NCBI GenBank assembly: GCA_036733165.1
Contig: DAINBB010000017.1
Location: 1 to 34,423 of the forward strand
Direction: 5' to 3'
Source of the DNA: JAFGGT01 sp036733165
GTDB taxonomy: Archaea > Methanobacteriota_B > Thermococci > Methanofastidiosales > NM3
DNA: 34,423 nt
This document shows positions 13,566-22,061 of the stretch, piece after piece (positions within the stretch are counted from its first letter, which is position 1; the number at the start of each line of letters is the position of its first letter). The translations under genes and the position numbers were made by a program. Under the pieces are notes generated by a model. That model saw only the letters and a program-made list of their open reading frames with translations. It had not been told where the DNA came from and did no database searches.

Positions 13566-14849
13566 ATGATTAGTGTCATCCTAGGGACGCAATGGGGAGA
13601 CGAGGCCAAGGGCAAGCTCACCGACTACTACGCTAGCAATGCCGACATCTCTGTCAGATTCCAGGGCGGTAACAACGCGGGCCACACCATCGTGGTGGAC
13701 GACGACACCTTCAAGCTCAGACTGCTTTCTTCTGGCGTGGTCCAGGGCAAGGATGTTGTCATGGGCAATGGCATGGTGATCGATCCTGCCATACTGATCG
13801 AGGAGATGAACGAGCTTAGGTCCAGAAATGTGAAAATGGGCAAAATATACATCTCTGAGAGGGCCCATGTCATCATGCCGTACCACAAGCAGGAGGACGG
13901 CATACTCGAGGAGCTAAAGGGAAAGAGCAAGGCCGGCACGACACGCAGGGGCATAGGCCCATGCTATTCTGACAAGGTCTCCAGGCTCGGGATCCGTTAC
14001 GTTGACCTCATAGACGAATCCGTGTTTAGGGAAAAGCTCGACCTGGTGTACTCGATCAAGAAAAAGTTCTTCGAGTCGCTCGGTCATGAGATGGAGGTGT
14101 CCAAGGAGGACATAATAGTGGAGTATCTTGGCTATGCTGACCTCTTAAGGGTTTACGTGACAGATACCAGCGTTCTTCTCAACAATGCCGAGGCCGAGGG
14201 AAAGCGCATCCTGATGGAAGGCGCACAGGCCACGCACCTTGACATAGATTTTGGGATATATCCATTCAATACGTCATCCAACACCGTATGCGGCGGCGTC
14301 TGCACTGGCGCGGGAATACCTCCAAAGAAGATAGGAAAGGTATTGGGGATCGTCAAAGCCTATACCACAAGGGTGGGCACGGGCCCAGTCCCCACAGAGC
14401 TCGAAGACGGCTACGGAAAGCATCTTGCGGAGAAGGGCCACGAGTTCGGCACCGTCACTGGGAGGCCGCGCAGGTGCGGATGGCTTGATCTCATGCTGGT
14501 GAAGTATTCACATATGCTCAACGGCCTTGACGGCATCTTCATCACAAAGCTTGACGTTCTCAACGGTCTTGACAAGGTGAAGGTGTGCATTGGATACGAC
14601 TATGAGGGCCAGAGATTGGACAACTTCCCCTCAAACATGGAAGTCTTCTCGAAATGCGTGCCGATATACAAGGAGTTCCCCGGATGGGACTTCGAGATAG
14701 ACAACATACTTGAGAAGGGGCTGGACTCGCTGCCGGTCGAGGCGAAGGACTATCTAATGTTCATAGAGTCAGAGCTTGGAATACCCCTCTATGGCGTATC
14801 GATAGGCCCAAAGAGGTCACAGACCCTGATACTTGAGGAACTTTTCTAA
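13566..14849 (+). CDS. purA: Adenylosuccinate synthetase PurA
   Basis: A 427-residue enzyme joining IMP and aspartate with GTP to give adenylosuccinate, the first committed step to AMP. The active-site loop reads GTQWGDEAKGK at 7-17, with Ala where Gly is most common. Other family segments are QGGNNAGHT, AGTTRRGIGPCY, EGAQATHLDIDFGIYP, RVGTGPVPTE, TGRPRRCGWLD and TKLDVLNGL. Length is that of the full-size class, without the deletions seen in the short archaeal form. I used the ATG at 13566 rather than an in-frame one nine codons earlier, because the family starts there and CGTGAT and a TATA box are in place. The gene is a single transcription unit. Confidence 0.96.
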   Translation: MISVILGTQWGDEAKGKLTDYYASNADISVRFQGGNNAGHTIVVDDDTFKLRLLSSGVVQGKDVVMGNGMVIDPAILIEEMNELRSRNVKMGKIYISERAHVIMPYHKQEDGILEELKGKSKAGTTRRGIGPCYSDKVSRLGIRYVDLIDESVFREKLDLVYSIKKKFFESLGHEMEVSKEDIIVEYLGYADLLRVYVTDTSVLLNNAEAEGKRILMEGAQATHLDIDFGIYPFNTSSNTVCGGVCTGAGIPPKKIGKVLGIVKAYTTRVGTGPVPTELEDGYGKHLAEKGHEFGTVTGRPRRCGWLDLMLVKYSHMLNGLDGIFITKLDVLNGLDKVKVCIGYDYEGQRLDNFPSNMEVFSKCVPIYKEFPGWDFEIDNILEKGLDSLPVEAKDYLMFIESELGIPLYGVSIGPKRSQTLILEELF

Positions 14850-14871
14850 GGATAAACATATATTTATCCTT
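14848..14871. terminator. Perfect 9-bp hairpin overlapping the purA stop codon and the msrB TATA element
   Basis: AAGGATAAA (14848-14856) pairs with TTTATCCTT (14863-14871) around the loop CATATA, followed by TCCTTTATC. It begins inside the purA stop codon. The loop and right arm also contain ATATATTTAT, correctly spaced to be the TATA box for msrB. The terminator role is inferred. Confidence 0.55.
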
Positions 14872-14899
14872 TCCTTTATCATCATAGGTGTTGGCGGTC

Positions 14900-15289
14900 A
14901 TGGAAAGGATCGAGCGAAAAGATGATGAATGGAGGGACATATTGTCCCCCGACGTATACCACATCCTGAGGGAGAGCGGCACGGAACCTCCTTTCAGTGG
15001 CAAATATGTCGATTTCAAGGATAAGGGAAAATATATTTGTGCCGGATGCGGCACTGAGCTATTTGACTCAGGCACAAAGTTCGATTCGGGTTCGGGGTGG
15101 CCCAGTTTCTGGAAGCCCGTGTCAGTGGACGTGATAGATGCAATGGAGGACCATTCCCATGGAAGGCTCAGGACAGAGGTCCGATGCTCCAGGTGCGGCA
15201 GCCATCTGGGTCATGTCTTCGATGATGGACCACCACCCACCGGCCTGAGATATTGCATCAACTCGCTTGCATTGGAGTTTAGGAAATAG
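14900..15289 (+). CDS. msrB: Peptide-methionine (R)-S-oxide reductase MsrB
   Basis: A 129-residue repair enzyme that reduces the R epimer of methionine sulfoxide in proteins. The zinc site is Cys47, Cys50, Cys96 and Cys99 (two CxxC pairs). The catalytic cysteine is Cys119 in RYCINSLAL. The segment SGSGWPSF carries Ser where many homologues have the resolving Cys (SGCGWPSF), so regeneration must use another cysteine or a direct reductant. The ATG at 14900 follows GGTG by nine bases; a GTG at 14888 is less likely since it forms part of that element. No msrA gene is adjacent. Its presence in an anaerobe-like genome suggests occasional oxygen exposure. Confidence 0.94.
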   Translation: MERIERKDDEWRDILSPDVYHILRESGTEPPFSGKYVDFKDKGKYICAGCGTELFDSGTKFDSGSGWPSFWKPVSVDVIDAMEDHSHGRLRTEVRCSRCGSHLGHVFDDGPPPTGLRYCINSLALEFRK

Positions 15290-15329
15290 AATTGTTCACT
15301 TTACGCCCGCTCTCTTTTATCCATAATCC

Positions 15330-15337
15330 TTATATAT
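15330..15337 (+). promoter_or_regulatory. TATA box for uvrA
   Basis: TTATATAT is centred about 28 bases before the uvrA ATG and no ribosome-binding site is seen, which is the arrangement of a leaderless archaeal transcript. Confidence 0.6.
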
Positions 15338-15361
15338 GGCTACTAAAATCTCTCAACTACA

Positions 15362-18157
15362 ATGTTGGACCAAATCGTTGTCAGGGGCGCGAGGGAACAC
15401 AATCTAAAGGACATCACTGTGGAGCTCCCCCGGGACAGATTCATAGTCATCACAGGACTTTCCGGTTCTGGAAAGTCCACCTTGGCGTTTGACACTATCT
15501 ATGCGGAGGGACAGAGGCGCTATGTGGAGTCGCTCTCTGCCTATGCGAGACAGTTCCTGGGCTTGATGAACAAACCGGATGTCGACTCGATAGACGGACT
15601 TTCCCCCGCGATCTCCATAGAACAGAAGACCACGTCAAAGAACCCAAGGTCCACCGTAGGGACCGTCACGGAGATATATGACTATCTTAGGCTGCTCTTT
15701 GCAAGGATAGGCACGCCATATTGCCCCGAGCACAACATCAAGATAGAGAAAAAGACCCCTGAATCAATAGCCAATTCCATCATGCAGGAACTTCCGGACG
15801 CCGAGGTCACGATCCTCGCCCCCCTGGTAAGACAGAGGAAGGGCACGTACGAGAAGATGATCGAGGACCTGAACAGGGATGGTTACAGAAGGGCCAGGGT
15901 GGATGGGGAGATAATCCGGACCGATGAGAAGATAGACCTAGAGAGATACAAGAAGCATGATATCGAGGTCGTGATAGACAGGCTCAACACAGGCGACGGG
16001 TCAAGGCTCCAGGAGGCTGTGGAGAACGCCCTGACAAAGGGGGAGGGGCTCATGATAGTTGTCCACGACAAGGATGAGAAGCTCTTCTCGTCCAAGATGT
16101 CATGTCCCCTGTGCGATGTCACATTCGAGGAGCTTCAGCCAAGGATGTTCTCGTTCAATTCACCGTTCGGGGCCTGCGAGGACTGCAACGGCCTGGGCTT
16201 CAAGCAGAAGATAGACCCAGATCTTGTCATTCCCGACCGTTCCCTCTCGATAGTCGACGGGGCCCTAAAACCATACAGGAACGCATATGATAATTGGAGG
16301 GGCAAAAGGCTTGCCATGGTTGGCAAGAAGTACGGATTCGATGTATTCACGCCGATAGGGCAGATGACTGAGGAACAGGTCAATGTCATCATGTTCGGCT
16401 CAAACAGCAAGATACACTTCACCTACAAATCCGACAATTCGTCCTGGGAGTTCGATGGTTATTTCGAAGGTATCGTCCCCGAGATGGAGAGACTATACCG
16501 CCAGACGGTCTCGGACTACAGGAAGAAGGAGATAGAGAGATTCATGAGGTTCATCCCCTGCCCGACATGCGACGGAAGGAGGCTGAAGGAGAAGATACTC
16601 AATGTGAGGATCAACGAAAAGAACATAATAGACGTCACCGACCTCTCCATAAAGGAGTGCAGGAAGTTCTTCGACTCCCTTGAGCTCACGGAGAAGGAGA
16701 CGGACATTGCGAGGCAGGTGCTCAAGGAGATAGGGTCGCGTTTGAGATTCCTCGAGGACGTTGGACTATCCTATCTCACTCTGTCCAGAACGGCCGGGAC
16801 GCTCTCTGGAGGGGAGGCCCAGAGGATACGCCTTGCCACGCAGATTGGTTCGAATCTCATGGGAGTTCTCTATATCCTTGACGAACCCAGCATAGGCCTC
16901 CACCAGCGGGACAATCAAAAGCTGATCGACACGTTGCATCACCTCAGGGACCTTGGAAACACGCTTATCGTGGTGGAGCATGACGAGGACACCATCAGGA
17001 ACGCCGACTATGTGATAGACATGGGTCCCGGCGCCGGGATACATGGAGGGGAGGTCGTGTCATTCGGGACGCCCCAGGACATAGAGCTTGATAGGAACTC
17101 GCTTACAGGGAAGTACCTTTCCCGGGAGCTTAGGATAGACACCCCTTCGAAGAGAAGGGAAAGCAAGGGCACCTTGACCATCTACGGAGCCAGGGAACAC
17201 AATCTGAAGTCTGTGGACGTTGAATTGCCCCTCGGGGTGCTGACCGTGGTGACGGGGGTTTCCGGCAGCGGGAAGTCCACCCTTGTATATGACATCCTTT
17301 ACAAGGCCCTGATGTCAAGATTGCACAACAGCAAGAACAGGCCGGGCCTTCATGACGGCATAGAGATAGAGGGCGGCCTTGACAAGATCATCATGATAGA
17401 CCAGTCACCCATAGGAAAGACTCCCAGGAGCAATCCTGCCACGTATATCAAGGTCCTTGATGATATAAGGAATCTGTTCTCCCAGACCATGGAGAGCAAG
17501 ATCAAGGGTTACAAGCCTGGCAGATTCTCCTTCAATGTGAAGGGCGGCAGATGCGAGGCATGCCAGGGGGACGGTCTTATAAAGATCGAGATGAACTTCC
17601 TGCCCGACGTATATGTCACATGCGAGGAATGCAAGGGAAAGCGATTCAACAGGGAGACCCTTGAGGTCACCTACAAGGACAAGAACATCGCCGAGGTCCT
17701 GGACATGAGCGTGGAGGAGGCCTTGGAGTTCTTCTCGAACATCCCTTCCATAAAAAGGAAGCTCAAGACGTTGAACGAGGTGGGTCTGGGTTACATAAAG
17801 CTTGGACAGTCATCCACTACGCTCTCCGGCGGGGAGGCGCAGAGGATAAAATTGACAAAGGAGCTTGCAAAGAAGTCGACAGGCAACACGCTATACCTTC
17901 TTGACGAGCCCACTACAGGCCTCCACTTCCATGATGTGAAGAAGCTTTTGGATGTGTTGAATCGCCTTGTCGATAAGGGAAACACGGTTGTAATTATCGA
18001 GCACAACCTTGATGTAATAAAAACTGCCGATCATATAATAGACCTCGGCCCAGAGGGCGGCGACGAGGGTGGGATGATAGTGGCAACGGGCCCTCCCGAG
18101 ACCATCTCCCAAAACGAGAATAGCTATACCGGGCTGTTCCTTAAGAAAGTGTTATGA
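15362..18157 (+). CDS. uvrA: Excinuclease ABC subunit UvrA
   Basis: A 931-residue dimeric ATPase that finds bulky DNA lesions and loads UvrB in nucleotide excision repair. Two ABC modules are seen: Walker A GLSGSGKST (32-40) and GVSGSGKST (632-640), signatures LSGGEAQR at 481 and 821, and Walker B segments LYILDEPSIGLHQRD and LYLLDEPTTGLHFHD. Zinc ligands include Cys248/251/272/275 and the later CEAC...CEEC pair, plus CPTC. Length is standard. The gene begins a uvrA-uvrC-uvrB run with overlapping junctions. UvrABC occurs patchily in archaea and is generally held to come from bacteria, so the operon is probably an old transfer; codon use does not look different from the neighbours. Confidence 0.97.
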   Translation: MLDQIVVRGAREHNLKDITVELPRDRFIVITGLSGSGKSTLAFDTIYAEGQRRYVESLSAYARQFLGLMNKPDVDSIDGLSPAISIEQKTTSKNPRSTVGTVTEIYDYLRLLFARIGTPYCPEHNIKIEKKTPESIANSIMQELPDAEVTILAPLVRQRKGTYEKMIEDLNRDGYRRARVDGEIIRTDEKIDLERYKKHDIEVVIDRLNTGDGSRLQEAVENALTKGEGLMIVVHDKDEKLFSSKMSCPLCDVTFEELQPRMFSFNSPFGACEDCNGLGFKQKIDPDLVIPDRSLSIVDGALKPYRNAYDNWRGKRLAMVGKKYGFDVFTPIGQMTEEQVNVIMFGSNSKIHFTYKSDNSSWEFDGYFEGIVPEMERLYRQTVSDYRKKEIERFMRFIPCPTCDGRRLKEKILNVRINEKNIIDVTDLSIKECRKFFDSLELTEKETDIARQVLKEIGSRLRFLEDVGLSYLTLSRTAGTLSGGEAQRIRLATQIGSNLMGVLYILDEPSIGLHQRDNQKLIDTLHHLRDLGNTLIVVEHDEDTIRNADYVIDMGPGAGIHGGEVVSFGTPQDIELDRNSLTGKYLSRELRIDTPSKRRESKGTLTIYGAREHNLKSVDVELPLGVLTVVTGVSGSGKSTLVYDILYKALMSRLHNSKNRPGLHDGIEIEGGLDKIIMIDQSPIGKTPRSNPATYIKVLDDIRNLFSQTMESKIKGYKPGRFSFNVKGGRCEACQGDGLIKIEMNFLPDVYVTCEECKGKRFNRETLEVTYKDKNIAEVLDMSVEEALEFFSNIPSIKRKLKTLNEVGLGYIKLGQSSTTLSGGEAQRIKLTKELAKKSTGNTLYLLDEPTTGLHFHDVKKLLDVLNRLVDKGNTVVIIEHNLDVIKTADHIIDLGPEGGDEGGMIVATGPPETISQNENSYTGLFLKKVL

Positions 18158-19716
18158 TGATAGACCTTGATCTGGTCCCATTTGACCCGGGATGCTACCT
18201 GTTCAAGAACGACAGGGGCGATGTGATCTATGTAGGCAAGGCCAAGTCGCTCAGAAAGAGGGTAAGGTCGTACTTTCAAGGCACTATAACTGACAGAAAG
18301 ACCAGTCTTTTGGTCTCGGAGATAGCGGCCATGGACTACTTCGTGACCTCGAACGAGACCGAGGCGCTCGTTCTGGAGAGCAATCTGATCAAGCGATACC
18401 GCCCCATCTACAACATAGACCTAAAGGACTCCCATCGCTATGCATACATCAAGATAACGGACGAGGACTATCCAAGGCTGTTGGTGGCCAGGGAGAAGGA
18501 CGGGGGAGGCAGGTACTACGGCCCGTTTGTGAATGCCGCGGTCAGGGACAACATAATCAAGGCCCTGAGAAGGTCCTTCGGGATAAGGACCTGCAAAAGG
18601 CTTAGGAAGCGGCCCTGCCTAAGATATCACATTGGACTATGCTCCGCACCCTGCACGGGGAAGATATCAAAGACGGATTATCTGGAAAACATCCGCTCCA
18701 TCGAGAGGTTCTTGGACGGCAGGGTATCCGAACTTATAGAAGACCTCAGAAACGAGATGAACATCCAATCGGATGAAAAGAATTTTGAGAAGGCCATCGT
18801 CCTTCGTGACCAGATAGATGCGCTCTCGACGCTTTTGGAACGGCAGCAGATGGAGAATGACAAAAGATACAATGAGGACATCATAAACTACATAGTCGAC
18901 GACGGGACGGTATACCTGATAATCTTCAACGTCTTCAAAGGGGTGCTTGACAACAAGGCGGAGTTCAAGTTCGAGTATATGGATGGATTCCTCGACGAGT
19001 TCCTTACGCAGTATTATTCGGAGCGGGACGTTCCGAGGGAGATAATACTCCCTTCCGGCCCCGGGGACGGTGCCATCGAGGATTACCTCAAGGAGCGGAG
19101 GGGCGGCCCCGTTAGGCTGACAGTTCCCGTCAGGGGGCGCAAGAAGGAACTCTTGGACCTTGTCAGGAGAAATGTGGAGACAAGGTACCTTGACGCCAAG
19201 ATGATGCTTGAGGAGCTGCGTGACGCCCTCAGGCTCAAGAAGGTGCCTAGAAGGATAGAATGCATAGACATATCACACATCTCGGGTTCCCATACGGTGG
19301 GTTCACTGGTCAGCTTCATGGACGGGCGCCCGGACAAGTCGAACTACAGAAGATTCAAGATCAGGTCCGTGGAGGGGATAGACGACTTCACTGCGGTCTC
19401 CGAGGTCGTGAGACGGAGATTCAACCGTTTGATCAGGGAAGGCAGCGACATGCCGGACCTTCTCATGATAGACGGCGGCAAGGGACAATTGATGGCCGCC
19501 TACTCGGTGCTGGACGAGCTTGGCGCAAAGGTACCTGTAATTTCCTTGGCAAAGAGAGACGAGGATGTATTTGTTCCGGGGCTCAAGAACGCTTTGGATC
19601 TGCCCAAAAGATCGTTGGCGATGAAGCTGCTGGTTCAGGTCAGGGACGAGTCCCACAGATTTGCGATAGATTATCATAGATTATTGAGAAGTAAGGGAAT
19701 GATAGATGATGTATGA
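18154..19716 (+). CDS. uvrC: Excinuclease ABC subunit UvrC, lacking the C-terminal HhH domain
   Basis: A 520-residue dual nuclease that makes the 3' and 5' incisions after UvrB binds the lesion. The N-terminal GIY-YIG nuclease reads GCYLF (13-17) and YVGKAKSLRKRVRSYF (27-42). A Cys cluster follows (CKRLRKRPCLRYHIGLCSAPC). The UVR UvrB-contact motif is at about 210-233. The RNase H-like nuclease has Asp372 (DISH), Asp440 (DGGKG) and the RDESHRF segment (497-503) with His501. The protein ends 19 residues after that segment, so the tandem helix-hairpin-helix DNA-binding domain of typical UvrC (about 600 residues) is absent. Its start overlaps uvrA by ATGA; its end overlaps uvrB by 11 bases, leaving no room for a lost domain by simple frameshift. 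Confidence 0.95.
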   Translation: MMIDLDLVPFDPGCYLFKNDRGDVIYVGKAKSLRKRVRSYFQGTITDRKTSLLVSEIAAMDYFVTSNETEALVLESNLIKRYRPIYNIDLKDSHRYAYIKITDEDYPRLLVAREKDGGGRYYGPFVNAAVRDNIIKALRRSFGIRTCKRLRKRPCLRYHIGLCSAPCTGKISKTDYLENIRSIERFLDGRVSELIEDLRNEMNIQSDEKNFEKAIVLRDQIDALSTLLERQQMENDKRYNEDIINYIVDDGTVYLIIFNVFKGVLDNKAEFKFEYMDGFLDEFLTQYYSERDVPREIILPSGPGDGAIEDYLKERRGGPVRLTVPVRGRKKELLDLVRRNVETRYLDAKMMLEELRDALRLKKVPRRIECIDISHISGSHTVGSLVSFMDGRPDKSNYRRFKIRSVEGIDDFTAVSEVVRRRFNRLIREGSDMPDLLMIDGGKGQLMAAYSVLDELGAKVPVISLAKRDEDVFVPGLKNALDLPKRSLAMKLLVQVRDESHRFAIDYHRLLRSKGMIDDV

Positions 19717-21664
19717 CGAGAAGAAGTTCGATCTCAGGGCCGCCTTTGAACCAAAGGGGGACCAGCCCAAGGCCATAGCGCAGCTGTTGGACGGTTTCAA
19801 GAGGGGAATGGACAAACAGGTGCTTTTAGGCGTGACAGGCAGCGGGAAGACCTTCACGATATCCCACGTGATCAACAATCTGAACAAACCCACCCTTGTG
19901 CTGGCGCACAACAAGACCCTTGCCGCACAGCTGTACCACGAGTTCAAGGACCTCTTCCCAAAGAACAGGGTCGAGTACTTCGTGTCATATTACGACTATT
20001 ACCAACCTGAGTCCTACATACCCTCGAAGGACATGTACGTTCCCAAGGACGCACAGGTGAATCCGAAGATAGAGCAGATGCGCGTTTCTGCCACGGAGGC
20101 GCTCCTGACAAGGAGGGATGTCATAGTGGTCTCGTCCGTTTCGTGCATCTACAGCCTTGGCGACCCCTCCATGTACAAGAAGCTCTCGTTCGAGCTGAGG
20201 TCTGGAATGAAGGTGTCAAGAAAACAGCTGATCGTCGTTCTTCTGGAGCAGCAGTACGAGCGGAACGACCTGGAACCAGCTCCAGGCAACTTCAGGGTAA
20301 GGGGCGATGTCATAGACGTCATACCATCGTATAGGGACGACATGCTCCGGATCGAGCTCTTTGGTGACGAGATAGAGAGGATGTCCATCATCGACAGGTA
20401 TAACATGGAGGAGAAGGAGGCCGTGGATGTTTTCCGCCTGTTCCCCGCCAAGCACTTTGCCATAGACGAGGACTCGAAGGAAAGGGCCATCGAATCGATA
20501 AATCGTGAGCTTAAGGAGGTCCTTCCAACCATAGACGATCCCATAATCGCCCACAGGCTAAGGACAAGGGTCAAATACGATGTCGAGATGATACAGGAGC
20601 TTGGCTACTGCAAGGGGATAGAGAACTATTCCATACACTTCGATGGCAGGTCCAAGGGAAAACCTCCCTATTGTCTCCTTGACTACTTCCCGGCAGATCT
20701 TCTCATGGTCATAGACGAGTCCCACCAGACACTGCCGCAGCTACACGGGATGTACAACGGCGACATCTCAAGGAAAAAGGCGCTTGTGGAATACGGTTTC
20801 CGCCTCCCCTCCGCGTTTGACAACAGGCCGTTGAGATTTGATGAGTTCAAGAGGTATCTCAACAATGTGGTGTTCGTCTCCGCAACGCCGTCGGAGTACG
20901 AGAAGGGCGCGTCGGGGCAGATCGTCGAGCAAATAATCAGGCCAACGGGCCTTGTGGACCCACTGATCCTCAAAAGGCCCATCAAGGGCCAGGCCGATGA
21001 CCTCATAAGGGAGATCAACACCGCGGTCTCCAAGAACTACCGTGCGCTCGTCACGACCTTGACAAAGAGAATGGCCGAGGAGTTGACGGAATATCTGAGC
21101 GAACGCGGTGTCAAGGCGAGGTATCTCCATTCGGAGATAGACACTCTGGAACGTTCTGAGCTCATAAGGCAGTTGAGGCTCGGGAACTTCGATGTGCTTG
21201 TGGGCATCAACCTCCTCAGGGAGGGGCTGGACATCCCCGAAGTGGCCCTTGTAGCCATATTGGACGCGGACAAGGAGGGATTCCTCAGGAACGACACATC
21301 ATTGATACAGATCGTGGGAAGGGCCGCAAGGAATTCCGACTCGCGCGTCATCCTCTACATGGACAACGAGACTGATTCGATCCGTAGGGCCACCGGGGAG
21401 ACGAACAGGAGAAGGGAGATCCAGATGGCCTACAACAGGGAACACGGGATATCGCCCCAGACAATCATCAAACCCATAAGGGAGCAGGAGATAGTGCTCA
21501 AGGAGATAAAGAGCATTCCCAAGGCGGAGATACCGGAGGTCATCGAAGAGCTCGAGCTTCAGATGAGGGACGCTGCGGACCAGCTCGATTTTGAGATGGC
21601 CATACTCTACAGGGACAAGATCGAAAAGCTGAAGAAAAAGATGGGAAATGCAACTAAAAGTTGA
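19706..21664 (+). CDS. uvrB: Excinuclease ABC subunit UvrB
   Basis: A 652-residue helicase-like damage verifier. The Walker A is GVTGSGKT (42-49). The beta-hairpin that locks behind the lesion contains YYDYYQPESYIP starting at 95. The DEAD-like box reads DESH (337-340), and helicase motifs VSATPSEYE, LVTTLTKRMAEELTEY, GINLLREGLDIPEV and QIVGRAARN follow. The C-terminal UVR motif (about 610-645) contacts UvrC. The protein is full length. Its first ATG is within the uvrC end, so the three proteins are probably made from one message. The 3' end overlaps the antisense NIL-ferredoxin gene by 11 bases. Confidence 0.97.
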   Translation: MMYDEKKFDLRAAFEPKGDQPKAIAQLLDGFKRGMDKQVLLGVTGSGKTFTISHVINNLNKPTLVLAHNKTLAAQLYHEFKDLFPKNRVEYFVSYYDYYQPESYIPSKDMYVPKDAQVNPKIEQMRVSATEALLTRRDVIVVSSVSCIYSLGDPSMYKKLSFELRSGMKVSRKQLIVVLLEQQYERNDLEPAPGNFRVRGDVIDVIPSYRDDMLRIELFGDEIERMSIIDRYNMEEKEAVDVFRLFPAKHFAIDEDSKERAIESINRELKEVLPTIDDPIIAHRLRTRVKYDVEMIQELGYCKGIENYSIHFDGRSKGKPPYCLLDYFPADLLMVIDESHQTLPQLHGMYNGDISRKKALVEYGFRLPSAFDNRPLRFDEFKRYLNNVVFVSATPSEYEKGASGQIVEQIIRPTGLVDPLILKRPIKGQADDLIREINTAVSKNYRALVTTLTKRMAEELTEYLSERGVKARYLHSEIDTLERSELIRQLRLGNFDVLVGINLLREGLDIPEVALVAILDADKEGFLRNDTSLIQIVGRAARNSDSRVILYMDNETDSIRRATGETNRRREIQMAYNREHGISPQTIIKPIREQEIVLKEIKSIPKAEIPEVIEELELQMRDAADQLDFEMAILYRDKIEKLKKKMGNATKS

Positions 21665-22058
21665 CAGTAATGGCGTTCACGGGGCAGGTCTCCTGGCAGA
21701 ATCCGCAGACCACGCACTCATCGTAGTCGATGGCGATCTTGTACGTTTCCTTATCCAGATTCAGGGCGCTGGTCGGACATATTGATGTGCACACACCACA
21801 ATCGACGCATTTATCCTTGTCAATGACAACGTCCCTCTCAAGTTCGTTGACGTTGATCCCCTCGCCCACAATATAGGCTATGCCTTTCTCTATCTTGTCC
21901 TCGTCGCCTCTGAGCTCCACGACGATCTTGCCGTGCTTTTGCGGTTCTATGATGGCACGATGGATGTTCACCCATAGGTCAAAGTCCTTGATAAGCGCAT
22001 GGACGAGGGGATTTTCCACTTTCGAAGGAGGGAAAGTGATGATAAGTTTCTTCTTCAT
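21654..22058 (-). CDS. NIL-domain 2x[4Fe-4S] ferredoxin, homocysteine synthesis partner
   Basis: A 134-residue protein with an N-terminal NIL domain (about 1-75) and a bacterial-type ferredoxin domain. Cluster ligands are Cys84/87/90 with Cys94, and Cys115/118/121 with Cys125. It begins three bases after the DUF39 gene ends, so the pair forms an operon. The same pair in Methanosarcina acetivorans (MA1821 and MA1822) makes homocysteine from aspartate semialdehyde with sulfide as sulfur source, without O-acylhomoserine; this protein corresponds to MA1822 and presumably supplies electrons or sulfur handling. Its last bases overlap uvrB on the opposite strand. Confidence 0.9.
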   Translation of the reverse strand: MKKKLIITFPPSKVENPLVHALIKDFDLWVNIHRAIIEPQKHGKIVVELRGDEDKIEKGIAYIVGEGINVNELERDVVIDKDKCVDCGVCTSICPTSALNLDKETYKIAIDYDECVVCGFCQETCPVNAITVNF

Positions 22059-22061
22059 GAT

